Shown here in pieces: positions 31,111 to 38,673 of a stretch of DNA of 64,000 nt. Every line of letters starts with the position of its first letter. The first letter of the stretch is position 1. The DNA is from Lachnospiraceae bacterium GAM79 (lineage in GTDB: Bacteria > Bacillota > Clostridia > Lachnospirales > Lachnospiraceae), in the NCBI GenBank assembly GCA_003584705.1, contig AP018536.1, forward strand, positions 1,984,001-2,048,000. The letters are read 5' to 3'. The notes under the pieces are model-generated. The model was not told the origin of the DNA, ran no database searches, and saw only the letters and a program-made list of their open reading frames with translations. The translations under genes were made by a program, and so were the position numbers.

Positions 31111-32451
31111 ATGAAATACGACTTAAAAAACAATAAGTATTTTCGCTGGGGTCTGACCGCATTTCTGACCATTGCAGCCAGTATTTGTTTCTATTATCTG
31201 TTATTCCACGGAAGCAGTATCAAGACAGGCTTTCATACGATCATCGGGATTCTGATGCCGGTGGTATTCGGACTGGTGACGGCATATCTGCTGACCCCGG
31301 TACTTAATTTTATAGAAACCAAACTGCTATTTCCTTTGTGCCGGAAAATGAAGGTGAAGGAGAGCAGGAAGCGCAATTCCATTGTCCGTGGTATTGGCAT
31401 ACTGATCACGGCATTTTTGTTCGTCACCCTGATTTATAGTCTGGTTGCCATGATGCTTTCCCAGATTGTTCCCAGTATTGTAAATATTGCTTCCAATTTT
31501 GACACCTACATCAGCAATTTTACAAAATGGATCAGCAAGCTTATGGATGACAATCCGGAGCTGGGCAGTCAGATCACTTTTCTGATTGATAAGTATTCCG
31601 TAGAACTGGAGAATTGGTTAAATAACACAGTACTGACCAAGACCAGTCAGGTGATCATGACAGTATCTTTGAGCGTAATCAATATTCTGAAGAGTCTTTG
31701 GGATTTTATCATCGGATTCGTTATTTCCATTTATGTACTGGCAAGTAAGGAAAAATTTGCCGGACAAGCGAAAAAAATGGCCTATGCTTTCTTTGAACAG
31801 AAAACAGCCAACCGCCTGATCAAGAGTTTTCGCTTTACCCATAGCACTTTCATCGGATTTATCGGCGGCAAGATTGTAGATTCCTTTATCATCGGATGCC
31901 TGTGCTTTATCGGAACCACGTTATTGCAGACACCGTATGCGGCACTGGTCAGCGTGATTGTGGGTGTGACCAATATTATTCCCTTCTTTGGTCCTTATCT
32001 GGGAGCTATTCCCAGTGCCATCCTGATCCTTGTGGTGGATCCGATGCACCCTTTAAACTGTGTTTATTTCGTCCTGTTCATTCTGGTGTTACAGCAGTTT
32101 GACGGAAATTTCCTGGGACCCAAAATTCTGGGCAATTCCACCGGGCTTACCGGTTTCTGGGTGATTTTCGCCATCACGGTATTCGGTGGATTATTCGGTA
32201 TTCTCGGCATGATCGTCGGGGTGCCTATCTTTGCAGTGATCTATGCGGCTATCAAGGCAGTAGTTAATACGTTCCTTCGGAAAAAGGATCTGCCGGTAGA
32301 GACAGAACAATATTCTTATCTGAAAAATATTGATGAAGAGGGATTCCATACACTGAATTCCAGACTGCAAAAGGATCATGAGCTTAAAGATCAAACTGAT
32401 TTCAGCCAGGATAAAAAAGATCAAGAAGAGAAAAACGTAGGAGAGAAGTAG
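31111..32451 (+). CDS. AI-2E family transporter (PerM/YtvI-like)
   Basis: The 446-residue protein has about eight TM segments with the family layout. Two N-terminal helices come first, then a long extracytoplasmic part ([23 protein letters not shown]) and C-terminal helices with [28 protein letters not shown] and [33 protein letters not shown]. Members export varied small molecules; the AI-2 label does not prove substrate. AAGGTG precedes ATG. The acidic, Lys-rich C-terminal tail (about 40 residues) is soluble. dtd follows after 4 bases. Confidence 0.9.
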   Translation: MKYDLKNNKYFRWGLTAFLTIAASICFYYLLFHGSSIKTGFHTIIGILMPVVFGLVTAYLLTPVLNFIETKLLFPLCRKMKVKESRKRNSIVRGIGILITAFLFVTLIYSLVAMMLSQIVPSIVNIASNFDTYISNFTKWISKLMDDNPELGSQITFLIDKYSVELENWLNNTVLTKTSQVIMTVSLSVINILKSLWDFIIGFVISIYVLASKEKFAGQAKKMAYAFFEQKTANRLIKSFRFTHSTFIGFIGGKIVDSFIIGCLCFIGTTLLQTPYAALVSVIVGVTNIIPFFGPYLGAIPSAILILVVDPMHPLNCVYFVLFILVLQQFDGNFLGPKILGNSTGLTGFWVIFAITVFGGLFGILGMIVGVPIFAVIYAAIKAVVNTFLRKKDLPVETEQYSYLKNIDEEGFHTLNSRLQKDHELKDQTDFSQDKKDQEEKNVGEK

Positions 32452-32455
32452 ACAA

Positions 32456-32905
32456 ATGCGATTTGTAATACAACGGGTACAGCATGCAGAGGTAAAAGTA
32501 GATGGAGAGGTAACAGGCAGCATCGGCAAAGGTTTTCTGGTACTGATCGGCGTGGCCGAAACAGATACCAGAGAGATTGCCGACAAAATGATCAAGAAGC
32601 TTCTGGGGCTGCGGATCTTTGAAGACGCTCAGGGCAAGACCAATCTGGATCTGCATGCGGTGGAGGGCGAATTGTTACTGGTGTCACAATTTACTCTGTA
32701 TGCGGATTGCAAAAAAGGCAATCGTCCATCCTTTATCAAAGCCGGTAATCCGGATATAGCCAATGAACTATACGAATACATTATCGACAGATGCCGTGAA
32801 AGCATCGCCACCGTGGAAAAAGGAATCTTTGGCGCCGATATGAAAGTATCTCTGTTAAATGACGGGCCTTTTACCATATTGCTGGATTCCGAGGAAATCT
32901 GTTAA
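32456..32905 (+). CDS. dtd: D-aminoacyl-tRNA deacylase
   Basis: The 149-residue protein has the Dtd motifs [27 protein letters not shown] and [19 protein letters not shown] (near the active-site NxGP region). It hydrolyses D-aminoacyl-tRNAs, notably D-Tyr-tRNA. Full family length. It begins 4 bases after the permease stop, so they share a transcript. Confidence 0.96.
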   Translation: MRFVIQRVQHAEVKVDGEVTGSIGKGFLVLIGVAETDTREIADKMIKKLLGLRIFEDAQGKTNLDLHAVEGELLLVSQFTLYADCKKGNRPSFIKAGNPDIANELYEYIIDRCRESIATVEKGIFGADMKVSLLNDGPFTILLDSEEIC

Positions 32906-33025
32906 AAATAGCTTTCGAAAGGCGTATTATAGGATTATTTCTAAACACAACTATTCGTTAAACTTGTGTTTTGCGCATAGTTCTGCGTCTGCTATCGTAG
33001 TAAGGGCTGATTTGTTCCTTAACAG

Positions 33026-33067
33026 ACCGGAATGTGTTGGCTCTGCATGGGCGGTACACATTCCGGT
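33026..33067. terminator. Hairpin downstream of dtd
   Basis: ACCGGAATGTGT (33026-33037) pairs perfectly with ACACATTCCGGT (33056-33067), with an 18-base loop. T-run absent, so it could be a weak terminator or a dispersed palindrome. Confidence 0.5.
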
Positions 33068-33091
33068 TGAAAAATGTGCTTGGTGAAGTAG

Positions 33092-33304
33092 TTATCTATT
33101 CGCATAATCAATCAAAATCTTTTTGCAACTATTGCAACGATAAGCTTCACAATGAGGGATTCCTTCTGAACCTTTACTCAATTCCAGATCGTCCGATTTT
33201 TTAATGCGAAAAACTTTTGTCAGATTATCAACTGCAAAAGTAATGTCTCGTGAGCTCATTAGGTATCCTCTTATCATTTCTTCACCACAATATGGACATT
33301 TCAT
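33092..33304 (-). CDS. DUF6487-like zinc-ribbon protein
   Basis: The 70-residue protein has CPYCGEEM at the start and CNSCKK near the end, a four-Cys zinc ribbon, with GYLMSSRDITF between. This is the DUF6487 pattern. Function unknown. AGGAGGTAAAG precedes the ATG. The intergenic DNA before it is repeated before 33724-34164. Confidence 0.75.
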   Translation of the reverse strand: MKCPYCGEEMIRGYLMSSRDITFAVDNLTKVFRIKKSDDLELSKGSEGIPHCEAYRCNSCKKILIDYANR

Positions 33305-33308
33305 TCTG

Positions 33309-33367
33309 CTTTACCTCCTATAAATATCGATTTTCGTTCTCTGTGACTTCCCAATAAACGGGAATTT
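33309..33367. repeat. About 59-bp intergenic direct repeat, copy 1
   Basis: It matches 34170-34227 with a few changes: the shared block includes AATATCGATTTT, CGTTCTCTG and CTTCCCAATAAAC. On the minus strand it holds a small hairpin (TTCCC/GGGAA) and the ribosome binding site of the next gene. Confidence 0.8.
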
Positions 33368-33368
33368 C

Positions 33369-33554
33369 TCACTTCTTCATTTTAGGAGCAATAAGCAGCA
33401 CTACTGTCACAAGAAAATATACACCATACAGTAACCACGTAATTGTATTGTTCCAAGGAAAACTCTTTTCTGGATGGTTCAATGCAAACATTATAAATAC
33501 AAAAGCTACAATCAGCATTATCACACCGATAATCCTTGATATACTCTTATTCAT
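33369..33554 (-). CDS. Small two-helix membrane protein
   Basis: The 61-residue protein has two hydrophobic segments (about 7-25 and 37-55) and a basic C-terminal PKMKK. GAGGAGG precedes ATG 33554; the longer frame to 33617 has no site. No family recognised. It is one of several tiny membrane proteins in this minus-strand cluster. Confidence 0.65.
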   Translation of the reverse strand: MNKSISRIIGVIMLIVAFVFIMFALNHPEKSFPWNNTITWLLYGVYFLVTVVLLIAPKMKK

Positions 33555-33582
33555 GTAAAGCACCTCCTCGTCAAACTTGAAT

Positions 33583-33693
33583 TTAAGGTTCTCTTTTATT
33601 TTCAAAATAAGCTTCAATCTTTTTATCTACAACAATTCCTACAGGTATCAAAACCAATAAAATAATTACCATTATTATCAATGTAAAAACCAT
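33583..33693 (-). CDS. Very small membrane protein (36 residues)
   Basis: ATG at 33693-33691 opens a frame MVFTLIIMVIILLVLIPVGIV followed by a charged tail DKKIEAYFENKREP and TAA at 33583-33585: one TM helix plus a cytosolic tail. GATGGGG upstream is a weak ribosome binding site. Context (among similar tiny genes) supports it, but it is unproven. Confidence 0.45.
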   Translation of the reverse strand: MVFTLIIMVIILLVLIPVGIVVDKKIEAYFENKREP

Positions 33694-33723
33694 CGCCCCA
33701 TCAAAACATTTATCAGCAATAAG

Positions 33724-34164
33724 TTATTTTTCTTCTATAGATTCTGTTACATTAGTTCTATATTTCTCTTCACATGCTTTTAAGTAATCAAAGCATAATC
33801 CACCATCACATCTATAGAAAAATGGATCTTTACAAATTGTATTATCACTATTGAGAATAAATACAGGTATGATATCTTTATCGTTGCTGTTTATATAACT
33901 AATTTTAAAACTGTATCCTGTTCTTCCAAGTGAAATGCCATCTCTTTTCATTGAAATACCTTGAATATTCGCCACTATATATTCGATATCTTCTGAATCG
34001 GTAATAGTAAAACCAGTTCCTGTATTTCCATCGAACACATTTATATGGTCTACCTCAGAAGGATTTACATTCTTACCGAATTTCTTTGGCATGAAATAGT
34101 AACCTACTGTTCCTACCAATAACACAGCAATTAAAATAACCAGAATACGCAGTTCCTTTTTCAT
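33724..34164 (-). CDS. Membrane-anchored protein of unknown function
   Basis: The 146-residue protein has an N-terminal TM helix (about 6-23, LVILIAVLLVGTVGYYF), then an extracytoplasmic domain with VDHINVFDGNTGTGFTITDSEDIEYIVANIQGI and a Cys-containing C-terminus. The TIxDxEDIxxIxxxIxxI pattern is seen in small secreted Clostridial proteins. GGAGGTAAAG precedes ATG 34164, inside the repeated intergenic block. Confidence 0.68.
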   Translation of the reverse strand: MKKELRILVILIAVLLVGTVGYYFMPKKFGKNVNPSEVDHINVFDGNTGTGFTITDSEDIEYIVANIQGISMKRDGISLGRTGYSFKISYINSNDKDIIPVFILNSDNTICKDPFFYRCDGGLCFDYLKACEEKYRTNVTESIEEK

Positions 34165-34169
34165 ACACT

Positions 34170-34227
34170 CTTTACCTCCACAAATATCGATTTTTCGTTC
34201 TCTGCGCCTTCCCAATAAACTGGAATT
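34170..34227. repeat. About 59-bp intergenic direct repeat, copy 2
   Basis: Partner of 33309-33367. Each copy lies between a tiny membrane-protein gene and the next gene on the minus strand, which suggests that a two-gene unit was duplicated and then diverged. Confidence 0.8.
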
Positions 34228-34230
34228 TTT

Positions 34231-34416
34231 CTATTTTTTCTTCTCCTTTTTTAAAAAATAAACAGCAATAGCTCCAACTAATAGTGGAAAGATAACCCTC
34301 CCATAATTTACACCACCTATTCCTCTTGCACTAATACCTGAAATCAAATAACTAATACCATTCAATAACCCTGTAATTGCTAAAATCAAAATTACTATAC
34401 ATACTATCTTTTTCAT
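34231..34416 (-). CDS. Small two-helix membrane protein
   Basis: The 61-residue protein has hydrophobic segments at about 4-22 and 38-54, and ends KKEKKK. Same size and topology as 33369-33554 and the same position relative to the repeated intergenic block, though sequence similarity is low. Function unknown. Confidence 0.62.
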   Translation of the reverse strand: MKKIVCIVILILAITGLLNGISYLISGISARGIGGVNYGRVIFPLLVGAIAVYFLKKEKKK

Positions 34417-34443
34417 ACAATCACTCCTTTATCAAATTCTAAT

Positions 34444-34674
34444 TTAGTTATCTTTCTTAAAATACTCAATTGCCATTAAAACAATCCCTAAAACCACCAT
34501 TGCAATAGAAACACCAAACCACACGGTAAGGTTTGATTCTGTTATCTGCATCAAAAGTTTTCCAGGTGGAGTTGACCACCCGTCGATAGGATAATTGTTT
34601 GCAGATATAATAACAGCCAATGTCCAAATGCTTCCGATTAGCGAAATAAACCCGCCAATAATTGCTCGCTTCAA
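34444..34674 (-). CDS. Small two-helix membrane protein, TTG start
   Basis: The 76-residue protein has hydrophobic segments about 4-22 and 50-68 and a C-terminal EYFKKDN. GGAGGTGATATTC lies just before TTG 34674, which beats the longer ATG frame (34722) that lacks a site. Function unknown; first gene of the minus-strand cluster. Confidence 0.6.
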   Translation of the reverse strand: MKRAIIGGFISLIGSIWTLAVIISANNYPIDGWSTPPGKLLMQITESNLTVWFGVSIAMVVLGIVLMAIEYFKKDN

Positions 34675-34800
34675 GAATATCACCTCCAATATTAAATGTT
34701 TCTTTTCAGTCTGACAATTCAAAGTTTCTGTTCCTTACAAACTTCGATTTGTTAAGCTATCTATATAATATACAATATCATCTCTCTCTGATTATTACAA

Positions 34801-34847
34801 TACCGACCGCCCTCGTTAGTTTTCAGGTCTAACGAAAGTGGTCGGTA
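34801..34847. terminator. Hairpin between the alpha-galactosidase and the small-protein cluster
   Basis: TACCGACC (34801-34808) pairs with GGTCGGTA (34840-34847), with inner CGTTAG/CTAACG. Neither flank has a proper T-run for the minus strand, so its activity is uncertain. Confidence 0.5.
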
Positions 34848-34868
34848 CATAAAAAAGCATTATTATTT

Positions 34869-37271
34869 TTATTCCACTGCTTCCATAAAGTAAATTCGGG
34901 AGGAAAAATCCGGGAACAGTCGGGTGTCGGAATTATATCCGGTACCGGCGAAAGCGGGTTTCAGGGCAATTCCCGCACGCATCAGGGTATCTCCATAAGC
35001 AGTCAGGTCTTCTTTTTCCCCATCCATATTTACAAATCGCGAAAGAATCTCCTGCAATGCAGATCCCTGCTTGATATGAATCGGAGAAACGGTGTTCACA
35101 AGGTCTCCGAAGTCTTTCAGATTGTATTTGATATTCCTACCGTAGAAATGATATTTCACATCCGGAAGTAACCCCACCGGGCGATACCAGTCATGGGATT
35201 GGTTCGGAACTGTCAGGCGCCGGAAGAACAGCCCCACTGCTCTTCTGCCATCCGGGGACACGCAGGTCCAGGATAAGGTTTCCGAGTCGGAAGCTTCGTT
35301 TTCTGCTCCACGATAAAAGGATCCAAACTGGAAAACATCCCGCCATTTTTTATAAAGTGCAATCTGCTCCCGGATTGCGTTGAGATCACTTCCGGACAGA
35401 TCCTTTAAATTACATTCATATCCTAAGACACCGAAGGAAGCCACCTGAAAACGGGTCTCAAGGGGCGTGATCCTTAAGGTCTGATGATTTGGACAAGATG
35501 ACACATGTGCTGTAAATACCGATAAGGGATATCCATAGCTGTAACTGTTCTGAATCCCGGTACGGCACAGTGCGTCAGTATTATCGCTCGCCCAGATCTG
35601 CGGGAAATAACTTAATATTCCCAGATCAAAACGATTTCCACCTGAACTGCAGCCTTCAAACAAAATTTCAGGGAAACGTGTGGTCAGCTCATTCATAATG
35701 TGATAAAGCCCCAGCACATAACGATGTGCCGTCTCTCCCTGTTTCGCAGCAGGCAGATAAGGGGAATAAATATCACTGAAATTACGGTTCATATCCCACT
35801 TCACATAACGGATGTCTCCGGAGGAAAATACCTTCGTCATGGAATCTATTACATATTGCTGTACTTCGGGATTGCACAGATCCAAAAGGCGCTGATTGCG
35901 CCCCTCAGAGTGGGGATGTTCCGGAATCATCATTGCCCAGTCGGGATGCTCTTGATAGAGACGGCTGTTTTCACTGATCATCTCCGGCTCTACCCAGAGA
36001 CCGAAATCCACCCCCAGGGCTTTGATTTTTTTACTGAGGGAAGCAATTCCTCCGGGCAGCTTCTTCGGATCCGGTTCCCAGTCTCCCAGGGAGGAGGTGT
36101 CATCATTTCGCCCGGAAAACCACCCGTCATCCATGACGAACAGTTCGATGCCGACATCTGCTCCCGCTTTTGCCAGCTGCAACAGCTTTCTCTCATCAAT
36201 CTTAAAATAACAGGCTTCCCAGCTGTTTAACAGAACCGGACGAGGTCTTCTCTTCCACACTCCTCGGACAATATGCTCTCTGATAAAGGAATGTAACTGT
36301 CGGCTGAGTCTTCCATACCCCTTCGAAGAATAACTTAAAACAGCCTCCGGTGTATCAAAGTGCGCTTCCGGAGTCAGCTCCCAGGAAAAACTTTGTGGAT
36401 TGATCCCACTTACAAAGCGTAGCTTCCCATAAGAGTCTTTCTCAAGGGCTTCATAATGATTTCCACTGTAGATCAGATTGCAGCCGATACAGGAGCCAAA
36501 AGTCTCACAGGTGTTCTTATGTCCCAGGATCATAAAAGGATTCGAGCGGTTCGAAGAGGTTCCTGTATAAGAAGCATTTACAAATTTGCCGGAACGTAAG
36601 GAAATCTGTTCTCTGTGCATTTCTCTTGCCCAGGCACCACTGAAATGAGTGATCATGGAATAATCCTCTGTCAGATCTAATTGTGCGCTGAGGCATCGAT
36701 TCAAGGTGACAGATGCGTCACTATGATTGATCAACCGTGCGCTTCTGGTAATGACATCACATTCTTCGAATACGGTATAAAACAGCTGCAACTCCAAATG
36801 ATTCGTAACATCCTGCAAAACAATCTGAAGGCATTCCGCGGAATCAGTTCCCACTTCCGAATAGCTGTGAGGAAGTCCGGAATCCTGCAGGCACTGCTCT
36901 CTTTCCTTTAAAGTAATAATTTCATAGGAATCAAAAGTAAAGTCAGAGGTGACACTTCCGTCGGCAAATCTGACTTCCAGAAAAGGTTCTCTGATATCTC
37001 CCTTTCCCAACGTACCAACCTCCAAGCAGACATCTTCCATGGAGATCTGCGGATGTTCCCTGTCGTAGGTACAGGTGTTGCCCGGAGCGAAGGCTCTCTG
37101 TATGACAAGGGGCGCACAGGAGGAAGGATCCTGTGAATCCACAGTGATCCGCTCACCGTAATACAGATGTTCTAAATGTCCGGTCTCCATGACCCACATT
37201 CCGTAAGTTGTGTGGGCTGTCTGTAAAAAGAACCATGGTCTTGTATCGGAATCTTTTAAAATCTGAATCAT
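34869..37271 (-). CDS. GH36 alpha-galactosidase
   Basis: The 800-residue intracellular enzyme has an N-terminal beta-sandwich domain and a catalytic TIM barrel. Motifs are WEACYFKIDE, VMDDGWFSGRNDD, LWVEPEMIS, and YVKWDMNRNFSD with nucleophile Asp. These are followed by EGCSSGGNRFDLGIL and QIWASDNTDALCR with acid/base Asp. GH36 enzymes cleave terminal alpha-galactose from melibiose and raffinose-type sugars. No signal peptide, so substrate must be imported, consistent with the GPH symporter gene 3 bases upstream. Last gene of the galactoside operon. Confidence 0.95.
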   Translation of the reverse strand: MIQILKDSDTRPWFFLQTAHTTYGMWVMETGHLEHLYYGERITVDSQDPSSCAPLVIQRAFAPGNTCTYDREHPQISMEDVCLEVGTLGKGDIREPFLEVRFADGSVTSDFTFDSYEIITLKEREQCLQDSGLPHSYSEVGTDSAECLQIVLQDVTNHLELQLFYTVFEECDVITRSARLINHSDASVTLNRCLSAQLDLTEDYSMITHFSGAWAREMHREQISLRSGKFVNASYTGTSSNRSNPFMILGHKNTCETFGSCIGCNLIYSGNHYEALEKDSYGKLRFVSGINPQSFSWELTPEAHFDTPEAVLSYSSKGYGRLSRQLHSFIREHIVRGVWKRRPRPVLLNSWEACYFKIDERKLLQLAKAGADVGIELFVMDDGWFSGRNDDTSSLGDWEPDPKKLPGGIASLSKKIKALGVDFGLWVEPEMISENSRLYQEHPDWAMMIPEHPHSEGRNQRLLDLCNPEVQQYVIDSMTKVFSSGDIRYVKWDMNRNFSDIYSPYLPAAKQGETAHRYVLGLYHIMNELTTRFPEILFEGCSSGGNRFDLGILSYFPQIWASDNTDALCRTGIQNSYSYGYPLSVFTAHVSSCPNHQTLRITPLETRFQVASFGVLGYECNLKDLSGSDLNAIREQIALYKKWRDVFQFGSFYRGAENEASDSETLSWTCVSPDGRRAVGLFFRRLTVPNQSHDWYRPVGLLPDVKYHFYGRNIKYNLKDFGDLVNTVSPIHIKQGSALQEILSRFVNMDGEKEDLTAYGDTLMRAGIALKPAFAGTGYNSDTRLFPDFSSRIYFMEAVE

Positions 37272-37274
37272 GCT

Positions 37275-38633
37275 TTAAGCCTCCTGAATCTCTTTTAATC
37301 GTTCCTCGGTCAGCTGATACTTCTTATGAAAGAAAATGACACCGATGACAAGGAGCAGAATGGGGAACAGTGTCATCGTCATACGAAGTCCCACTACAGA
37401 ACTTCCGGAAGCTCCTGCAGCTGCCACAGCATCGCTGGTATCAGAGCTTAAGTTGCAGAGGTTCAGGCACAGAGAAGCCACTAACGCAGCAACACCGGAA
37501 GCCAGTTTTACCACGAAGGTCTGCATGGAGAAAATGACACTCTCGTCTCTGCGATGATTTTTCCATTGACCGTAATCTACGGTATTGGCTAAAAATACGG
37601 TGGTCAGTACTGTCAGCATACCATTGGCGGCAAAGATTAAGAAGCCGGGAATGAATAGTAAAAATACATTACTCATATTCGTAAAACATAAAAGAAGCAA
37701 TACAGCATATCCGGCAATTGCCATCAGGAAGCTGACGTAGAAGATCCGGATGGTACTCATAAACTTACGAAATAACGGGAACAGAAGCATCATGGCGAGA
37801 ATCTGTACCGCTCCACCGAAGGTGTTGAATAGTGTATAGGAATTATACCAGGTATCTCCGCCAAAATCGTATTTGAAGAAATAAATTACCAGGTTGGAGG
37901 TGGTATAGACCGCGCAGTTGATCAGTACAATGGTAATTACCACTGCCATCGCCTGATCGTTCTGAATTAACGCCTTGAACATCTGGCCGATGGAAGGTGC
38001 GTCCACATCTACCGTAGATTTTTCCTTGATATTAATACAGGTAATGGCAATAAATATCACGAACAGCACAGCAATGATCAGGGTGAACCGGGAAAATCCG
38101 ACACGCTCTTCTCCTCCGCCCAGGGCATTGACGCAAAGCATGGTGATCACGGTGATGATGGCAGAGCCGACACCGGCGCAGGAACGTCCCAGCGTAGACA
38201 ATCCTTCACGTTCTTTTCCGCTGTGAGTAAATGCCGGTATCATGGACCAGAAGGGAATATCCATCATGGTATAGGTCACGCCCCAGAGAATATAAGTGAC
38301 TGCCGCATAAGCTACCAGTCCATTGCCATCCAGTGCAGGCGGTGCCGAGAACATCAGATACAGAACAACGGCATTGGTCACGGTGCCGATCATCAGCCAG
38401 GGGCGGAACTTCCCCCATCTGGTCCTGGTCTTTGCCACGATGACACCCATGAAGGGATCGTTAAACGCATCGAATACTCTTGCAACCAGTAGAATGATAC
38501 CCATGGCTACGGCGTTCACGCCTAAAATATCCTGATAATAATACAAAATATAGCTGGCAGACAGCATGTATACCATATCCTTGCCTACCGCACCCAGTCC
38601 ATAAGAAAATTTTTCTTTTCCACTTAAACCCAT
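37275..38633 (-). CDS. GPH-family sugar:cation symporter (MelB-like)
   Basis: The 452-residue, 12-helix protein shows the glycoside-pentoside-hexuronide signature: KEKFSYGLGAVGKDMVYML, RVFDAFNDPFMGVI with TRTRWGKFRPW, and WSMIPAFTHSGKERE. MelB-type members couple melibiose or other galactosides to Na+/H+. It is sandwiched between GH2 and GH36 enzymes, so import of alpha- and beta-galactosides is likely. Exact sugar inferred only. Confidence 0.92.
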   Translation of the reverse strand: MGLSGKEKFSYGLGAVGKDMVYMLSASYILYYYQDILGVNAVAMGIILLVARVFDAFNDPFMGVIVAKTRTRWGKFRPWLMIGTVTNAVVLYLMFSAPPALDGNGLVAYAAVTYILWGVTYTMMDIPFWSMIPAFTHSGKEREGLSTLGRSCAGVGSAIITVITMLCVNALGGGEERVGFSRFTLIIAVLFVIFIAITCINIKEKSTVDVDAPSIGQMFKALIQNDQAMAVVITIVLINCAVYTTSNLVIYFFKYDFGGDTWYNSYTLFNTFGGAVQILAMMLLFPLFRKFMSTIRIFYVSFLMAIAGYAVLLLLCFTNMSNVFLLFIPGFLIFAANGMLTVLTTVFLANTVDYGQWKNHRRDESVIFSMQTFVVKLASGVAALVASLCLNLCNLSSDTSDAVAAAGASGSSVVGLRMTMTLFPILLLVIGVIFFHKKYQLTEERLKEIQEA

Positions 38634-38673
38634 AATGTAACCCTGATCCTTTCTCTTTGATTTTCACCTGAAA

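Noticed and set aside
30968..31162. Longer N-terminus for the TtcA-like protein
   Set aside because: The extension overlaps the divergent AI-2E gene start, has odd composition, and GGAG before ATG 30967 gives the standard start.
32859..33086. Short + strand frame after dtd
   Set aside because: It overlaps the end of dtd and the hairpin at 33026-33067, with no ribosome binding site or family features.
35700..36230. 176-codon open frame on the + strand inside the GH36 gene
   Set aside because: Shadow of the alpha-galactosidase catalytic region; no independent evidence.
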